Shown piece by piece: positions 34,901-48,107 of a DNA stretch of 62,000 nt. The translations under genes were made by a program, and so were the position numbers. Source of the DNA: Owenia fusiformis (taxonomy: Eukaryota; Annelida; Polychaeta; Sabellida; Oweniidae); contig CAIIXF020000012.1 in NCBI GenBank assembly GCA_903813345.2, forward strand, positions 14,626,020 to 14,688,019, written 5' to 3'. The notes below the pieces were generated by a model. It was not told the origin of the DNA and did no database searches. It worked only from the letters and a program-made list of their open reading frames with translations. Positions within the stretch are counted from its first letter, which is position 1; each line of letters opens with the position of its first letter.

Positions 34901-37900
34901 TTCTCTTAAACCAGTCATCAAAACATTCTGAAAAGTTTACACATTGTCTATTTAATGGACATCTTTTGGATGGTAACATTTTAATTTGAAATATATGTAT
35001 ATACTTTTCTCTATATTGTTTTAGAAAACACATGAGACACTGCTTTTGTTCTTGGTATCATATGTTCGGAATGAAATGAAACATTTATCCGAACCTCATT
35101 GGAACAAAACGACATAAACACAACGTGTTTAGGTCTCTCAATATTGTTACAAAAGAAAGTTTGGTTGATTTTAAAAAAGTTTCTTGTTAATGAAATAAAA
35201 GGTTGAACTTAATTTTTTATCTATTTTTTTTTGGGGGGGGGGGTTGTTTTAAGTTTTTGCCTACTTATTGTAAAATCAACCGAAATTTCCTTTGTATAAC
35301 TATAATATTGAGGTCTAAGTTTAAATGTTGTATATGCTATTTTGTTCCAATAAGATTCAGAAAGGCATTTTATTTCATTCTCAAGAATTGGCCCATGGTA
35401 GAAAGGAACAAAAAACAATTGCACTAAAAAACAAAAAATGTTAACAAAAATAGTTATATAAAATACATATAAATAATTTTTGCATTAAATTGTTGCCAAT
35501 CAATTCAATTCACCATATCGATACCTTTCCTTTACCGACATCGTTTAGAACCTCTCATACAAAGGCCTTAAATATGTGTTTTTGGATTGGGTGGACAGAT
35601 ATAGGTAGTAAATCGCAACTGGGGTTGAATATTTGGAAGGAGAATGAACATTAGCATAAAAACTACTAAACACGATTAAACTACAGATGACACTACTTAG
35701 TGTTAGAAAGGATTGGTATCGATATGGAGAACTGAATTCAACAATGTTTTTCTCTTAAACCAATTATTGAAAACATTCTGACTGACAACAATTTAATGCG
35801 AAAATAATTTATAGTATATTTTACATAACTGTTTTTGTTAACATTTTTAGTTTTTTAGTGCAATTGTTTTTTGTTCCTTTTTACCATTTCTTTCCGAAGC
35901 TTGTTTGAACAAAATAGCATATACAACCTTTTCTTAGACTTCCCAATATTATAGGAGTACAAAGGAAATTTTGGTTGATTTAACAATAATTATTCAAAAA
36001 ATTAAAACAAAAACCCCCGAAATAGATAAAAAAAACTAAGATAAACCTTTAATTTTATTAACAAGATAAGTAGTTTCCGATGTGTTTTCTAAAACAATAT
36101 AGAGAAAAGTATACATATCTATTTCAAATTATATTATTACCATTCAAAAGATGACCATTAAATTGACAATGTGTAAAATTTTCAGAATTCTTTGATGACT
36201 GGTTTAAGAGAAACGTGTGTTCAAAAAGTTCGCCATATCGATACCCATCCTTTCCAAAACTACAGATAAGCACAAGTTTTTTATAAAAAACACTGCTCCA
36301 CCTAACTTTATCATTGACATTATATATTGACTCTCTGTCACTACCAATGAACCAATTTATATGAAACTCAAACAGTTTCAAGCAAACTTACTACTCGTGT
36401 AAAAGTATGAGCATCCAACTTCTCTTATAAAATTATAAAATCTAGAGACAACGGTAAAAAAACTTTTTGATCGGCCCTTGTAGTAGCCGTGACAGAATAA
36501 GTCCCTCTCTTTTTTCTTGATAAACTGTTCCGAACTGCGTGGGTTAATTGACATTATCAGCAAGAAGTTCCTAATTAGCCGACACAGGGGGAAAGCAAAC
36601 TGCCTAAATTATTTAAATCAGTGTTTTGGGAAATCTTAATTTAGCCAGAGGATTATTTAACAGTTGAAGAAATCAATGCGGCCGTCTAATCAGATGAATT
36701 ATTCACCTAATTTCTCCAAAACTTGCGGACATTTTTCCTATTGGATTCTATATACACTGGCGAACTCAGGGGGAAGGGGGGGGGGGGCTTTTGTGGGCCC
36801 AGAAAAAGTTTTAGGGCCCAAAAAGTTTTTGAGACAAAAATTTTGTAGGGCCTCAAAAAATAGCCCCTTTGGGAATGATTTGGCCATTTTAGGCAAGCGC
36901 GGAATTTTTTTCCCAACTCAAACTTTGCCAATTATCAAAGCTCATCAAGAATGGACGATCTTGCACAGGTACTCGTATAAGAGCCTCTATATATGGGCAC
37001 GGATATAATTCATGAATCCTAGCCACATTAAATGACTTCAGGTCCGTGATATGGGTGAGAATAATTCTAGCAGTCCGATATCAACTTTTCGTTGCAACGT
37101 AACTATTTTATTAAGAATGAATGTTACTATTCTCAGCAACTATCATTTAATTGATTATTGATGTGCTATTGATCATTTATTCTAAATGAATAATGTGGCT
37201 AGGATTCATGAATTATGTAATATCTTAGAAATGCAAAATTAATTATCCTTGTGATGTTACGTATATTACAATCAATTTACCTTGGCACGTCGCTTGAAGA
37301 AGCTGACCGGTGTTTGTACGGGGGTCTGTAATTATGACCCTAAATAACCCTCGAATGTGGTTGATTTATAATTCCGTAACTTTACATCAATAGAGGTCGA
37401 TACACACGTCTATTTTTGAAATAAATTGCTCGCCCAAGGAGGACGGTCGCGATTTTTTCACTTCAGTTATATATTCAATTGCGAGTTTTGGTTTTCTTTC
37501 TAAACAAAAAATTCTAAACAAAAAAAGTGATTGAAATACTAATATAGTTCAAATCTTTTGGATCGCTGATAATGATTTTATAGTCGGTTATTTATAATGT
37601 CAATGTTGTAGTCGATCAAGGTCAAGGTCGAATATCGCGTTGGAGGTATGGGAGCGAATCATACTTGTCATCTCTCATTAACACTCATATACGTCATCAT
37701 GGGCAAGACCTGGTGGACGACCGTCTGTCCGTTGCAATCCTACACACTCCAGTGATTTATTATATGTTTTTAACTTTCTAGAGGGGGGCCAATAATGCTA
37801 TGTAGCCTCGGCTCCACACAATCTATGTAAATAATTATGTTGAATTATATAGAAATAAATAACAATAACCTATAAAAAAAATCATACTTTACTTATACAT

Positions 37901-40900
37901 ACTTATAATTATGGAGTTCAGAAGTTGTTGTGCCCGAAAACAATTATTTCGAATAGATTTTTCAAATGTCGCGACACAAGCTGAAATCAACACCCATTGC
38001 GTGTCTACTTCATGAAATATAGATGACTTTTGAGAGATCAGATTACGGTTACAAAAATCATGCAAATGTCATTTTGAACCGTATTTGATTTATTTAGATG
38101 TAAAAAATGCAACACAAGTAAATAAATCAATTGAAACTGGATACAGAAAAAAGGAGAGAAGGCATTTAAGGCTATATAATGCACTATTTGGGGTGGTTTT
38201 CTTTCGTCAACCTGGTGTTACTTGTGTCATTTTCTACTCACTTTTATTACATTTCTTAAGACTTTTATATCCTATTACAATCGCAATTACATGTATCTTA
38301 ACCTATCCATACGGGGTGCGACATATTGCACCCGCCAATCTAAAAACGTGGATTTCATCATCTCACGGCGAGGTGTAAAGTAATTAGTTTTTACGTCGTT
38401 TGTATCTTAATTTTGTGATTTCTACATTGCAGATATCAGGAATACAAAGAAGAGATAGAGAAGATGGACATTATAGAGAAGGCATTCAACTGGAGCAGTG
38501 GGATGGAGCCGGATGAAGACAACTCTTCTGTCACAATAACACCATGGTGGACAATACGTCACAAGATATGGGTCTTCCTAGAGGACCCTAATTCCTCTAC
38601 AACTGCAAAGGTATGACTTGTTGGATTTACAACGAAAAACTTCCTAATTACATGTGTAGCATGGTCCTTTCTCTTGTCTCATCCCTTTGTTATCAATATC
38701 ATCCAAAAAATATCGAGAAGAACTAATTCGCCTAGCGTTCTATCATAATCCTAATATATGCACAAAATCTTACTGCCCTCTTTCATGCTTTTAACAATGC
38801 TCTTTTTAGGACATTTTTTGAAACCGATGCATTCTTTAGTAGATAGTATAGAAGCGGGAAAGGAATAGCTATGTTGACTGAACCGTCCTTCAACAAGTGT
38901 TGAACTGTTTTTTTTTTTCATTTAACATGTATGCCTACATATCTCTAAGACGTTTTAGAAAACAGGTGTAAACTCAATCATATTTCGTAAGACGTCTTGA
39001 AAATGGTGGTGTAAACTCAACATGATTTTACTAAAACGTTTTAGCTAAGACGTCTTGAAATGTCGCGTGTAGTGTAAATAGGACTATTAAGAACCCGTTT
39101 TTCATGACATTAGCCCAATTTACACTACGCGCAGCATTCCAAGACGTTTTGGCTAAAACGTTTTAGAAAAATTAAGTTGAGTTTACATTGCCATTTTCAA
39201 GACGTCTTTGGAAATAAGATCGAGTTTACACCTGTTTTCCTAAAACGTCTTAGAGATATGTAGGTATACATGTAAAATGAAAAAAGCAGTTCAGTACTGG
39301 TTGAAGGACGGTTCAGTCAATATAGCTATTCCTTTCCCGCTTCTATACTTTGTACCCGACTTTGTACTAAAGAATGAATCGGTTTCAGAAAAACATGTCC
39401 TAAAGACGGCATTGTGAAAGCATGAAAGAGAGCAGGAAGATTTTAGCCTAAATTAGGATTATGATAAATCGCCAGGCAAATAAATTCTTTTCAGTAATTT
39501 TGGGATGATATTGGGAACAAGGGATAAGACAAAATAAATGACCATGCGACATATGTAAATGGAAAGTTTCAAATGTTTCGTTCGGCGCAACGCAAAAACC
39601 GCCTGTTGCAAAAAACGCCTGCTGCGCGCGCATGCTTTTATACAACGTCAATACCTCTCATATATGTTCTGAAAATAATCATAATATCATGCATGTTTTA
39701 GTTCCAAACATCTTCCAACGAAACAAGCTTTATTCAAATACACAGACAAATCGCTTCTATTTAACATACCACATATTGCGAGATAGTCCAAATCCGTCCC
39801 TTTGAATAAATCTCGTAAAATATTAAAATTTGAACTAACGAGAGATTTTTTCTTTTTCAGCTGTGGGCCTTCCTCATGTACATTTTCATCATTGCATCAG
39901 TGGTTCTGGCCTGCTTAGATACCGAGCCATTTTTCCGTGTAGACGCTGTAACCCCTGGTAACATCACTGGAATTAACAACACAAGACATATCATGTTTGC
40001 TACCACCGATACACATTCGGCTATCGTTGTCGCAGATATACTCATGAATGCCTTCTTTACAGTGGAAGTGATATTAAAAATGGTTACCACGCCATCTGTA
40101 CGAATATTTCTACGCATGTTAACAAGCATCAATGATATTATAAATATAATATGCACGTGGGTGATTTGGATTATTTTCTTTACAATCGGAAAAAATCACA
40201 ATACTACTATTCAGGATATTGTTTTCTTCCTCTCCATGCTTCGGGTCTTGCGAGTATTTAGGATGCTCAACTTGGCTAAACAATACAGGGCTCTGCACGT
40301 GCTATTATTGGCTATCAGATCGAGTTTTAAGGAACTTTTTCTTCTTATCGCTTTAATTTCTATGGGCATGGTCGTTTTTGCTTGTTTGATGTATTACATT
40401 GAAATCAACTATGAAACCAGTGATTTTATATCAATTCCCTTTGGGTTTTGGTGGAGTATTATTACCATGACAACAGTTGGATATGGGGATGTGCATCCCC
40501 AAACTCCATTAGGATACATGGTAGGAGCTGTTTGTGCCATATGCGGACTTATATGTACAGGACTTCCGATACCAATTATCGGCCATAAATTCAACCAATA
40601 TTACCAATGTGCTCATTTGGAGCAATCTTTGAAGACGCAACAGAAAAAGGGAAACTATAGAGAATATGTGGATTCTTCTGACGACATGTTCTCTTCTACC
40701 GGGAGTCTGAGTCTTCCTCAGATAATACAAGTGGCGCCACCACCTAATAAACGGAAGCGCTCCAAGAGTTCAGGATCTTTAGCAAAAAAAGTTCATTTAA
40801 AACCTAGGAAATATTCAGCGTCCGCAGGCGAGAATTCAACATTGCAGGTTTCAAAAGGTATCAAAAGGGCCAATATGCCCCTTATATCAATAGTAAACTC

Positions 40901-41666
40901 TAGTTTCGAATCATTACGGGACCAAGAAACTCGCCAAGGGGCACTGAGTAGAGCGTCTGAAGTTACAGAAACAACTTTGATTAATTTTAAGGATTCACCA
41001 TCTAAGAAGAAACAAGTTTCCACGGATAAAGACAAGAACGACACGTTAGATGCCAATGAAAATGCAATAAAAAAATTTGTGGGGACTGGTTCCCCTAAAA
41101 ATCTTAAAGGAAACCAGGTGAAAAAAACTATTGGTTTGGTGAAAGACAAAATCTTGTCAAAGAGTACGAATCGTTTAAGGAAAATCAGTAATGGCTCAAG
41201 AGGAAGTAGAAAAATAACACCACCTAGTCCTAGAAATAACAAAATATCTAGTGAACTTCTCGTTAACAATTCACCTTCTTCGATAAAATCACAACCCAAC
41301 GGACCTAATTCCTCCAGCGGGACATCACACAAGCCAATATCTAGGAGTGATTCGGCCGGATATGTATCAGGCGGCGATGATGCTAGTGTGCTCACACAAA
41401 ATGCTCAAAATTCTTCGAATGAATTATTCCCTCCAAAAACTCTACACAATGATGAGAGGATGGATTCTGCACTGAAAAAACCTAACATAGAACTTAAGTC
41501 ATGGAATGTTATTAGAACTGATTCACCAGTTCCAATGTCTACAAAAAGTAGTCCCTGCAGTTCTCGAAGTAGTTCAATCTCGTTGGTTTCCAGTCACGTG
41601 GTCTGCAACGAATCTGAAGAAGTTCCTAAACTTGTCGTGAATTCGATGTCTGCTCAAAACGCATAA
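31962..41666 (+). CDS. Voltage-gated K+ channel, Shaw/Kv3 type, three exons, 794 residues
   Basis: Exons are 31962-32362, 38433-38610 and 39861-41666 with consistent phases (2, 0). The first ATG is preceded by an in-frame TAA. Domain order: T1 tetramerisation domain (residues about 38-133) with the zinc motif H-x5-C-x20-C-C (H103, C109, C130, C131) that Kv2-Kv4 have and Kv1 lacks; a KIWVFLEDPNSSTTAK S1 lead-in typical of Kv3/Shaw; six membrane segments (S1 about 194-212 to S6 about 411-436); selectivity filter TVGYGD (398-403); and the S6 bend motif PIP (429-431; PVP in most Kv). S4 reads LRVLRVFRMLNLAKQYR. Against Shaker it lacks the first gating arginine (Ser318) and has Asn330 at the conserved lysine. 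The tail of about 350 residues is Ser/Lys-rich and disordered in look. Role: voltage-gated K+ efflux at the plasma membrane of excitable cells. Confidence 0.95.
34690..36410. repeat. Large nested inverted repeat in Kv3 intron 1
   Basis: Outer arms at about 34770-35040 and 36080-36330 and inner arms at about 35180-35460 and 35820-36040 are inverted copies around a centre near 35560. A module around CGATATGG(T/A)GAACT plus TTTCTCTTAAACCA occurs four times in alternating orientation (near 34870, 35515, 35715 and 36220). Poly-G and A-rich tracts lie in the inner arms. No transposase was seen. Confidence 0.75.
37004..37219. mobile_element. MITE in Kv3 intron 1
   Basis: ATAATTCATGAATCCTAGCC at the left and its complement at the right (GGCTAGGATTCATGAATTAT) bound about 216 bp. 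Confidence 0.75.
38729..39482. mobile_element. Foldback element in Kv3 intron 2
   Basis: Arms of about 350 bp meet near 39090. Matching blocks include GCGGGAAAGGAATAGCTAT, ACCGTCCTTCAAC, TCTCTAAGACGTTTTAG and CCTCTTTCATGC with their inverted copies. The inner arms repeat the palindromic AAAACGTTTTAG and AAGACGTCTT. It fills about 60% of the intron between the T1-S1 linker exon and the channel-core exon. Confidence 0.85.
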
Positions 41667-42156
41667 TCTTCGATGGACATTGAGTCGTCGTTAAATTTGC
41701 CAACCATGCTATGCACTGCATGAAAATGTACAATTATGTAAATGTCGACCAAAAATTAAGATAAATTTCCTATATATAATATCGATGAAAAACAAATTCA
41801 TAAGATTTTGTCAATTGATTTCAATTTTTTGTATGGTCCAAGGATAGAGATTACAGAATGATTATGTGTGTTGACTTTTGTATGATGTTTCATTTACTTG
41901 TTATATGACTGTTATCGTAGTATTTCCATTGCGCGTGGATGCTATACAATGAAGTTATCTTATTTGATGAGAGTTACATGTATCAAAAACAGAAAACGAC
42001 CCAATAACAAAATCAGGGTTAAATTGAAACATTTTGTTATATCATATAAAAAGATTATATCTATTTTCATAGTTATGTTATTTATACACCAATTGTGTTT
42101 GTTATCTACTGTGACCAAAAGCAAGAACAAATAGATTATGTACAAAATACTGTACT
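41667..42156 (+). other. Kv3 3' UTR and downstream flank
   Basis: AT-rich sequence after the TAA stop at 41664-41666. No standard AATAAA is obvious to me. It ends at a MITE starting near 42157. Confidence 0.4.
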
Positions 42157-42340
42157 AAGCTTGAATTCGCGAACGCAACTAACGCCTATCGGCTACCAGA
42201 TTTACCTACTATTTTATGACTAACTCATTTAAATATGAATGGAACAGTGGCAGGTAATATTCACATTTGAGTGAGTTGCACATAAAATAGTAGGTTAATC
42301 CGGTAGCCGACGGGCGTTAGTTGCATTCGCGAATACAAGG
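42157..42340. mobile_element. MITE, copy 1 (AAGCTTG...CGCGAA family)
   Basis: Inverted repeats of about 60 bp: AATTCGCGAACGCAACTAAC then CGGCTACC and TACTATTTTATG, mirrored on the right. The same family recurs at 46783-46920. Confidence 0.85.
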
Positions 42341-42344
42341 TAAG

Positions 42345-43420
42345 TCTATGTTAGTGCAACAGTGACCACATGTTAGACCATGGAAGATGCACATGACTGT
42401 ATGTTAAGCTGATAGTGACAACAGGTAGCTTAGACCATGGAAGATGCATATGACTGTATGTTAAGTTGATAGTGACAACAGGTAGTTAAGACCATGGAAG
42501 ATGCATATGACTGTATGTTAAGTTGATAGTGACAACAGGTAGCTTAGACCATGGAAGATACACATGACTGTATATTAAGCTGATAATGACAACAGGTAGC
42601 TTAGACCATGGAAGATGCATATGACTGTAAGTTAAGTTGATAATGACAACGGGTAGTTAAGACCATGGAAGATGCACATGACTGTATGTTAAGTTGATAG
42701 TAACAACAGATAGCTTAAAACATGGAAGATGCACATGACTGTATATTAAGCTGATAGTGACAACAGGTAGCTTAGACCATGGAAGATGCATATGACTGTA
42801 TGTTAAGTTGATAGTCACAACGGGTAGTTAAGACCATGGAAGATGCGCATGGCTGTATATTAAGCTGATAGTGACAACAGGTAGCTTAGACCATGGAAGA
42901 TGCATATGACTGTATGTTAAGTTGATAGTCACAACGGGTAGTTAAGACCATGGAAGATGCACATGACTGTATATTAAGCTGATAGTGACAACAGGTAGCT
43001 TAGACCATGGAAGATGCATATGACTGTATATTAAGCTGATAGTGACAACATGTAGTTTAGACCATGGAAGATGCATATGACTGTATGTTAAGTTGATAGT
43101 GACAACGGGTAGTTAAGACCATGGAAGATGCACGTGACTGTATGTTAAGTTGATAGTGACAACATGTAGCTTAGAACATGGAAGATGCACATGACTGTAT
43201 ATTAAGCTGATAGTGACAACATGTAGCTTAGACCATGGAAGATGCACATGACTGTATGTTAAGTTGATAGTGACAACAAGTAGCTTAGACCATGGAAGAT
43301 GCACATGACTGTATGTTAAGTTGATAGTGACAACAGGTAGCTTAGACCATGGAAGGTGCACATGGCTGTTTGTTAAGTTGACAGTGACCAAAGGTAGCTT
43401 AGACCAATGGACGATACACA
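42345..43420 (+). repeat. 57-bp satellite array, about 19 copies
   Basis: Unit: GACCATGGAAGATGCACATG, then ACTGTATGTTAAGTTGATAG, then TGACAACAGGTAGCTTA. Two variant types alternate over parts of the array: GGTAGTTAA with GTTAAGTTGATAG, and GGTAGCTTA with ATTAAGCTGATAG. This gives a 114-bp higher-order period at about 42780-43000. The 57-bp period is a multiple of three, so a long open frame of 19-residue repeats exists on the minus strand; I consider it chance. Confidence 0.95.
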
Positions 43421-44021
43421 GGTTCAACTGTATGTTGGCGTTACAGAACCATAGCAAAGAGGTCTTAGACGAATGGATGAAACACAAAATTGTATGCAAG
43501 TGTGACAACGACTAAAGGTGGCTTAATTGTGTGACATCATTTATAGAAACCATTTAAACTTCAAAAATACAATACAATACTACATTTCAGTATCTGTTTC
43601 TTATATTTTTATAAAATGGGAAGTTTGCATATTTTGAAAAAAATTGATTAACATTCTATTGTTGATTGTTCAAAAAGTATGATTTTGAAAACAATTTCGC
43701 ACTACAAAAAGTACCATAAAGATTAGATGCCCATATTGGCCAAATCTTAATTTTTCAAAGTTTCTGATTCAATCTCATTACTTTTAATGGTATTGTCCAC
43801 AATTTTGTGATATGTGTGAAGGGATTTAAACACGACACAGAATAAATTGTTGGTGATTTAATGCACTCTTATTGCGTATTCTGCCAGTCGTGTTTCGCCC
43901 TCAATCAAAGGCTCATACAATTCCCTCGTATCTGACATCCCCGAGTTGAAATCGTCCACCATTCATTGGCCCTGGGTTTAATAATATTCTACCTGAATTA
44001 AAAGAACCATGTAAGTGAATG
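43420..44021. other. Flank between satellite and sulfotransferase gene
   Basis: A degenerate last satellite unit is followed by AT-rich sequence. It probably includes the 3' UTR of the minus-strand sulfotransferase. No other feature is seen. Confidence 0.45.
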
Positions 44022-45768
44022 CTATATAGATGTAAAAGGTGCATTTTGTCTATGAACCAATGCTTTATCCCTCAGCTCTTTTTCACTCTGGATTGGTAGA
44101 TACCCCAATTCTTTGTACAATGAATAACACACCGGATCGACTGATTTCACTAAATTATATGATATTGTCTTCTTCCAGGCATATGCTGTTGCATTTGAAT
44201 CGCGTCTTTTTGTTCCGTATTGATTTTCTGCGGCACCTTTATTCAACGTTCTGCCAGCAACAAAACTATTTATCTCATTTGTGTACTCCATTTGAAGATA
44301 CCTATAAATATTACTTGTGGTTTCTTGAGGATGTTCAGCCAAGTCTTCGTATCTAAGTTGAAGGATGGAGTCTGGGAAAATTTCTTTAATTTGTTTGAAT
44401 ATTAGTACATCTTTGTGCATTCTCTTACATAATGTATTCGCCTCTGCAGTGAGCTGATCCATATTGAGATGAGCCGAAGTCTTTCTCGAATTCAGCATCC
44501 CTCTTGGATCACGAACTAAATGAATGACCTTGACCTTTGACGCACATTTTCTGTATTTGCTCAATAGATGGCCTATGGATTCCATGGTTGATCGTACAGT
44601 TTTTGAGACTATGATCTGAAAATGTAAGAGATCCATATACATAATGAAATCAAATTGAGTGGCATTCCAAAATGGTTCAATCGTAAAATTATTATTACTT
44701 TCCTTACTTTACACGACGAGAACGTCATTTAATGATGTCTCTAATTAAATAGCAAGCTAACGAACTAAAGAGAACTCAAGATCACATATTACAACCTTAC
44801 CGTTTTTGCATTGCATGCTTTTCTGGATAAATGAATACATTGAGAGATGTTTTCCTTCTTCGAATAACATTCTGCAATACGTCTGATGTTGGCACTTTTG
44901 ATAGCCAAATACCCATCTTGCATTATGGGAAGGTCCTTTGGAAATTTGTCGAGTTCGCATCTCATAACGTGACCGATAATGTTAGAGACATATTTGTATC
45001 TTTCAAATGTATCCAGTTCTCTAGGATACGGCCATTTGCTGAAATAGAGAAATAGCTACAAAATGAAGGATTTAATACGGGGACATTTACCAAGATATGA
45101 ATATATTTTAAAAATACATGCCTTATATTTTTAAAAACACAAAATGCTCAATAGTTGAAAACATATCCTTAGAAATCAAATTGCACTAAACATGTTATCA
45201 TATTTGATTGATAAATAATTAATTAACTCATTAAAATGAGCTGTATACCGGGATAAAATGAAATGAAAACATTTACAACGAAATAATTACAACTGTAATT
45301 ATGATTCAAGTTCATACCATCCATACCATACCTATTTGAAATTTGAAATTAAATTATCTAAATAGGTAAAACAATCCCATTGGTAAAACATGTTGGTAAA
45401 CTGTATATAAATTGTAAAATACCATTAAATCCCTTATTAACTGGGAACAAACATGGCCATATACATGTAGTTTAAATACAGGTTATGATATATATGCACA
45501 CGTACCTATGCTTGGGCCTAAACGGCTCATAAAAATAGAAAACTTCTTTGTCATTGTTGAAAATATCTCCTAAAAATGTTGATCCTGTTCGTTCATACGC
45601 AAATATAATCACCAATTTATGTCGAAGTGTGCCACATAATGATTCAGATGCGTCCCTGTGTGTCAATTTGATGTTAGACGTGTCTCGATACATAATACTA
45701 TGTTTGATTTTAAAAATGAGGCATGCAGCTCCTAGTATGACCAATAAGACTTTTATAACGGGATCCAT
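44022..45768 (-). CDS. Golgi carbohydrate 6-O-sulfotransferase-like protein (CHST1-7 type), three exons, 364 residues
   Basis: Coding exons are 45768-45506, 45038-44801 and 44615-44022, with phases 2 and 0 that agree. It is a type II membrane protein: a short cytosolic N-terminus, then a membrane anchor (residues about 4-21, VIKVLLVILGAACLIFKI). The 5'-phosphosulfate loop is YERTGSTFL (58-66; RSGSSF in the family), followed by the FYFYEPF motif. The 3'-phosphate loop is VRDPRGML (about 201-208), with LRYEDLAEHP after it. These are the PAPS-binding motifs of the Gal/GalNAc/GlcNAc 6-O-sulfotransferases, which transfer sulfate from PAPS to glycans in the Golgi lumen. The length is close to the family's 380-530. 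The acceptor sugar cannot be told from sequence. Confidence 0.93.
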
Positions 45769-46782
45769 TAGTGTTATCCGGTTTCTGATGAATCTTATAT
45801 TATCCCTTCATTTGTTTAGTTAGAATTTATTTTGAAATAAAACTGCTAAAGTCAAATATCACAATCCTTTTGAGTAACATAGTATTCAATATATCAATTT
45901 AGAACATCTCGTTCTACATAACTATATCCACTGCACGTCCTAAATTGATGCAATATTAGTGGTTCAGTACTTAAATACATGTATCTGGTATTGTTTTAGT
46001 GTTTATTGGACAGTGCTTCCAGTCGTATATGCGTTTCAATCGTGTTTCTCATATTAAACAATCAGACCAACCATAATTATACATTCATAATGTTTCATAT
46101 AAAGGTAATAGTCTAGATGAAAACAAAGCATTTATCACTGAACCTTGTTTTGGAGTATATACAACGTTTTATTGCATTTTTGATAGTTAGATATGTCCTG
46201 GTCAAAAAGCCACAAATATGCAGTTGTGGTAGGTTGAGCGTTTTTTTCTATTGTCTTTTTAAAATAAATAATATTTCTGAAAGGGGGCGTGGCACATTTG
46301 GTAGTCTTCATGTATTTAAATGGAGTTAAATATCCCTTATCAGTTATTTTTGTTTAATTTATGACTTGCAATATACATATCTACCTGTGAACATTCTCTC
46401 TCTGAAAAAATACAGTAATTATGCCATTAAAATTAATATAAGTCAACACTACCGGAACAATGTAAACTAAGTGCAGTAACGATTGTCTAATTCTTATAAC
46501 GGGTTCACCTTTGGTAGAACAGAGATTTGGTATCATTGTAAAGCTAAGAATATAAATGTGTTACAAGTGGAGTTAATTTCACTTGAATAACATAACCCTA
46601 AACTAGAGTAGAATAAATACGATCTAGTATTTCAATTATGAGTATAGGGGTAAAAGAAGTGTATAACGACTGTGTTTTTATGCATATTGATTAGCTTACT
46701 AATTAACATATAAATTTTAATTCCTTTTTTACATCAACTCAATTTGATCATTTGTGCAATATAATACATATGATATCAGTAT
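45769..46782. other. Upstream flank of the sulfotransferase gene
   Basis: AT-rich, no coding sequence or repeat structure that I can support. It should hold the promoter of the minus-strand sulfotransferase. Confidence 0.45.
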
Positions 46783-46920
46783 TAGCTTGTATTCGCGAAT
46801 GCAACTAACGCCGTCGGCTACCGGATTAACCTACTATTTTATGGGCAACTCATTTAAATATGAATAGAAGGTTAATCCGGTAGTTGCTAGCTGTTAGTTG
46901 CATTCACAAATGCAAGCTTA
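46783..46920. mobile_element. MITE, copy 2 (AAGCTTG...CGCGAA family)
   Basis: Same terminal repeats as 42157-42340 (GTATTCGCGAATGCAACTAA, then CGGCTACCGGATTAACC) but with a shorter centre. The two copies flank the satellite plus sulfotransferase block. Confidence 0.85.
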
Positions 46921-47129
46921 TATTTTACACTTACTTCAAAAGGTAGTAAATTGTCACCTGCTATAACTGAACCTAAACATATACAAGTATTTCATAACTT
47001 CAAAATATTTTCAAAACAATAACCTTTAACATGTAATGCATGTAATAGCAGATAGAGTTTGCTTATAAAATCTTATATTTTACTTTATTCAACTAAAATT
47101 ATTTAATGTTCCTTCATTTATTTTTTTTA

Positions 47130-47740
47130 ATTGTAATATGTAATCCAGTTCATTCTGACACTAATCTTATTTTAATTAAGATTTAAATTTTAAAAATACA
47201 CTTCATTATAGAATATTGATTCCAAAAGATACCCAATTTCGTCATTGTGAATTCATATCATTCAGACTTGAATTAAATGGCCAATTAGTATTACTGTAAT
47301 ATTCTGAAGAAATGCTCCTAGACACCCTGCTCTAGTTATAGATACGAACAGGACTAATAAACAACAAATGAACACTGTAAATAGTTCGATCAATTCATTT
47401 ATTTGCGATAACCCTTGTGGCATTTTGTCTTGTTAATGTTGCAAGATTATCTTTTAATGTAAAGTTGGGATTTATCTTTGTTACTAGTTTGTCCATATGA
47501 GTCAAAACTCAGCACGATTAAATATTGATCATAAAAGAGTATACCGTTTCTACTTTTCTCATTTATTAAATTGTAATGTAATCTATTTCATTCTGACACT
47601 AATCCTAATTTATTTAAGATTTAAATTCTAAAAATACACTTCATTATAAAATATTGATTCTAAAAGATACATTGTTGCTTCATTGTGAATTAGTAACTTT
47701 TCAGAAAAAAAACTATTATCAAGAATCGAATTAAATGGGC
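47130..47740 (+). repeat. Direct repeat pair, about 155 bp each
   Basis: Copies at about 47130-47285 and 47570-47740 share TTCATTCTGACACTAATC, AAAAATACACTTCATTATA, ATATTGATTC and GAATTAAATGG. The 285 bp between them is unrelated. The minus-strand open frame near 47628-47942 overlaps this repeat and is not supported. Confidence 0.65.
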
Positions 47741-48107
47741 AAATACTATGTTTTACATGAACATGGTTACATGAACACAGTAAATGGTTAAATCCATTCT
47801 GATACTCATCACATATTTCTGCCTTCAATGATAAATATAAAGGCCATGAATTTTTGACAGGGTGTTCGCATGTATCACAATATGCCCATATATGGGACAG
47901 AATATCGGTGTTGCACTCTGGGATCCAATCCTCCTTGAGCATTTAGCGCATACTGGTAGAATTCATGCATTCAGTTTCTAGTGCCTTCATTTCTGCTACA
48001 TGCAAGTAGAACAATGCACCTGACAGATGCCATATCCCACAAACTCCCCCCCCCCACTTATCATCCTCCTAAGCAGGTGTACAGAATCCGTACCTCCTTC
48101 TTCCCCC

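Noticed and set aside
42345-43420. Regular 57-bp repeats as a possible CRISPR array, or as a gene with 19-residue repeats
   Set aside because: There are no unique spacers, the whole unit repeats, and the genome is animal. The open frame on the minus strand exists only because 57 is a multiple of three, and it has no start, splice or domain context.
47628-47942. 104-codon minus-strand open frame with several Cys and His
   Set aside because: It overlaps a direct repeat, and the Cys/His spacing fits no zinc finger that I know.
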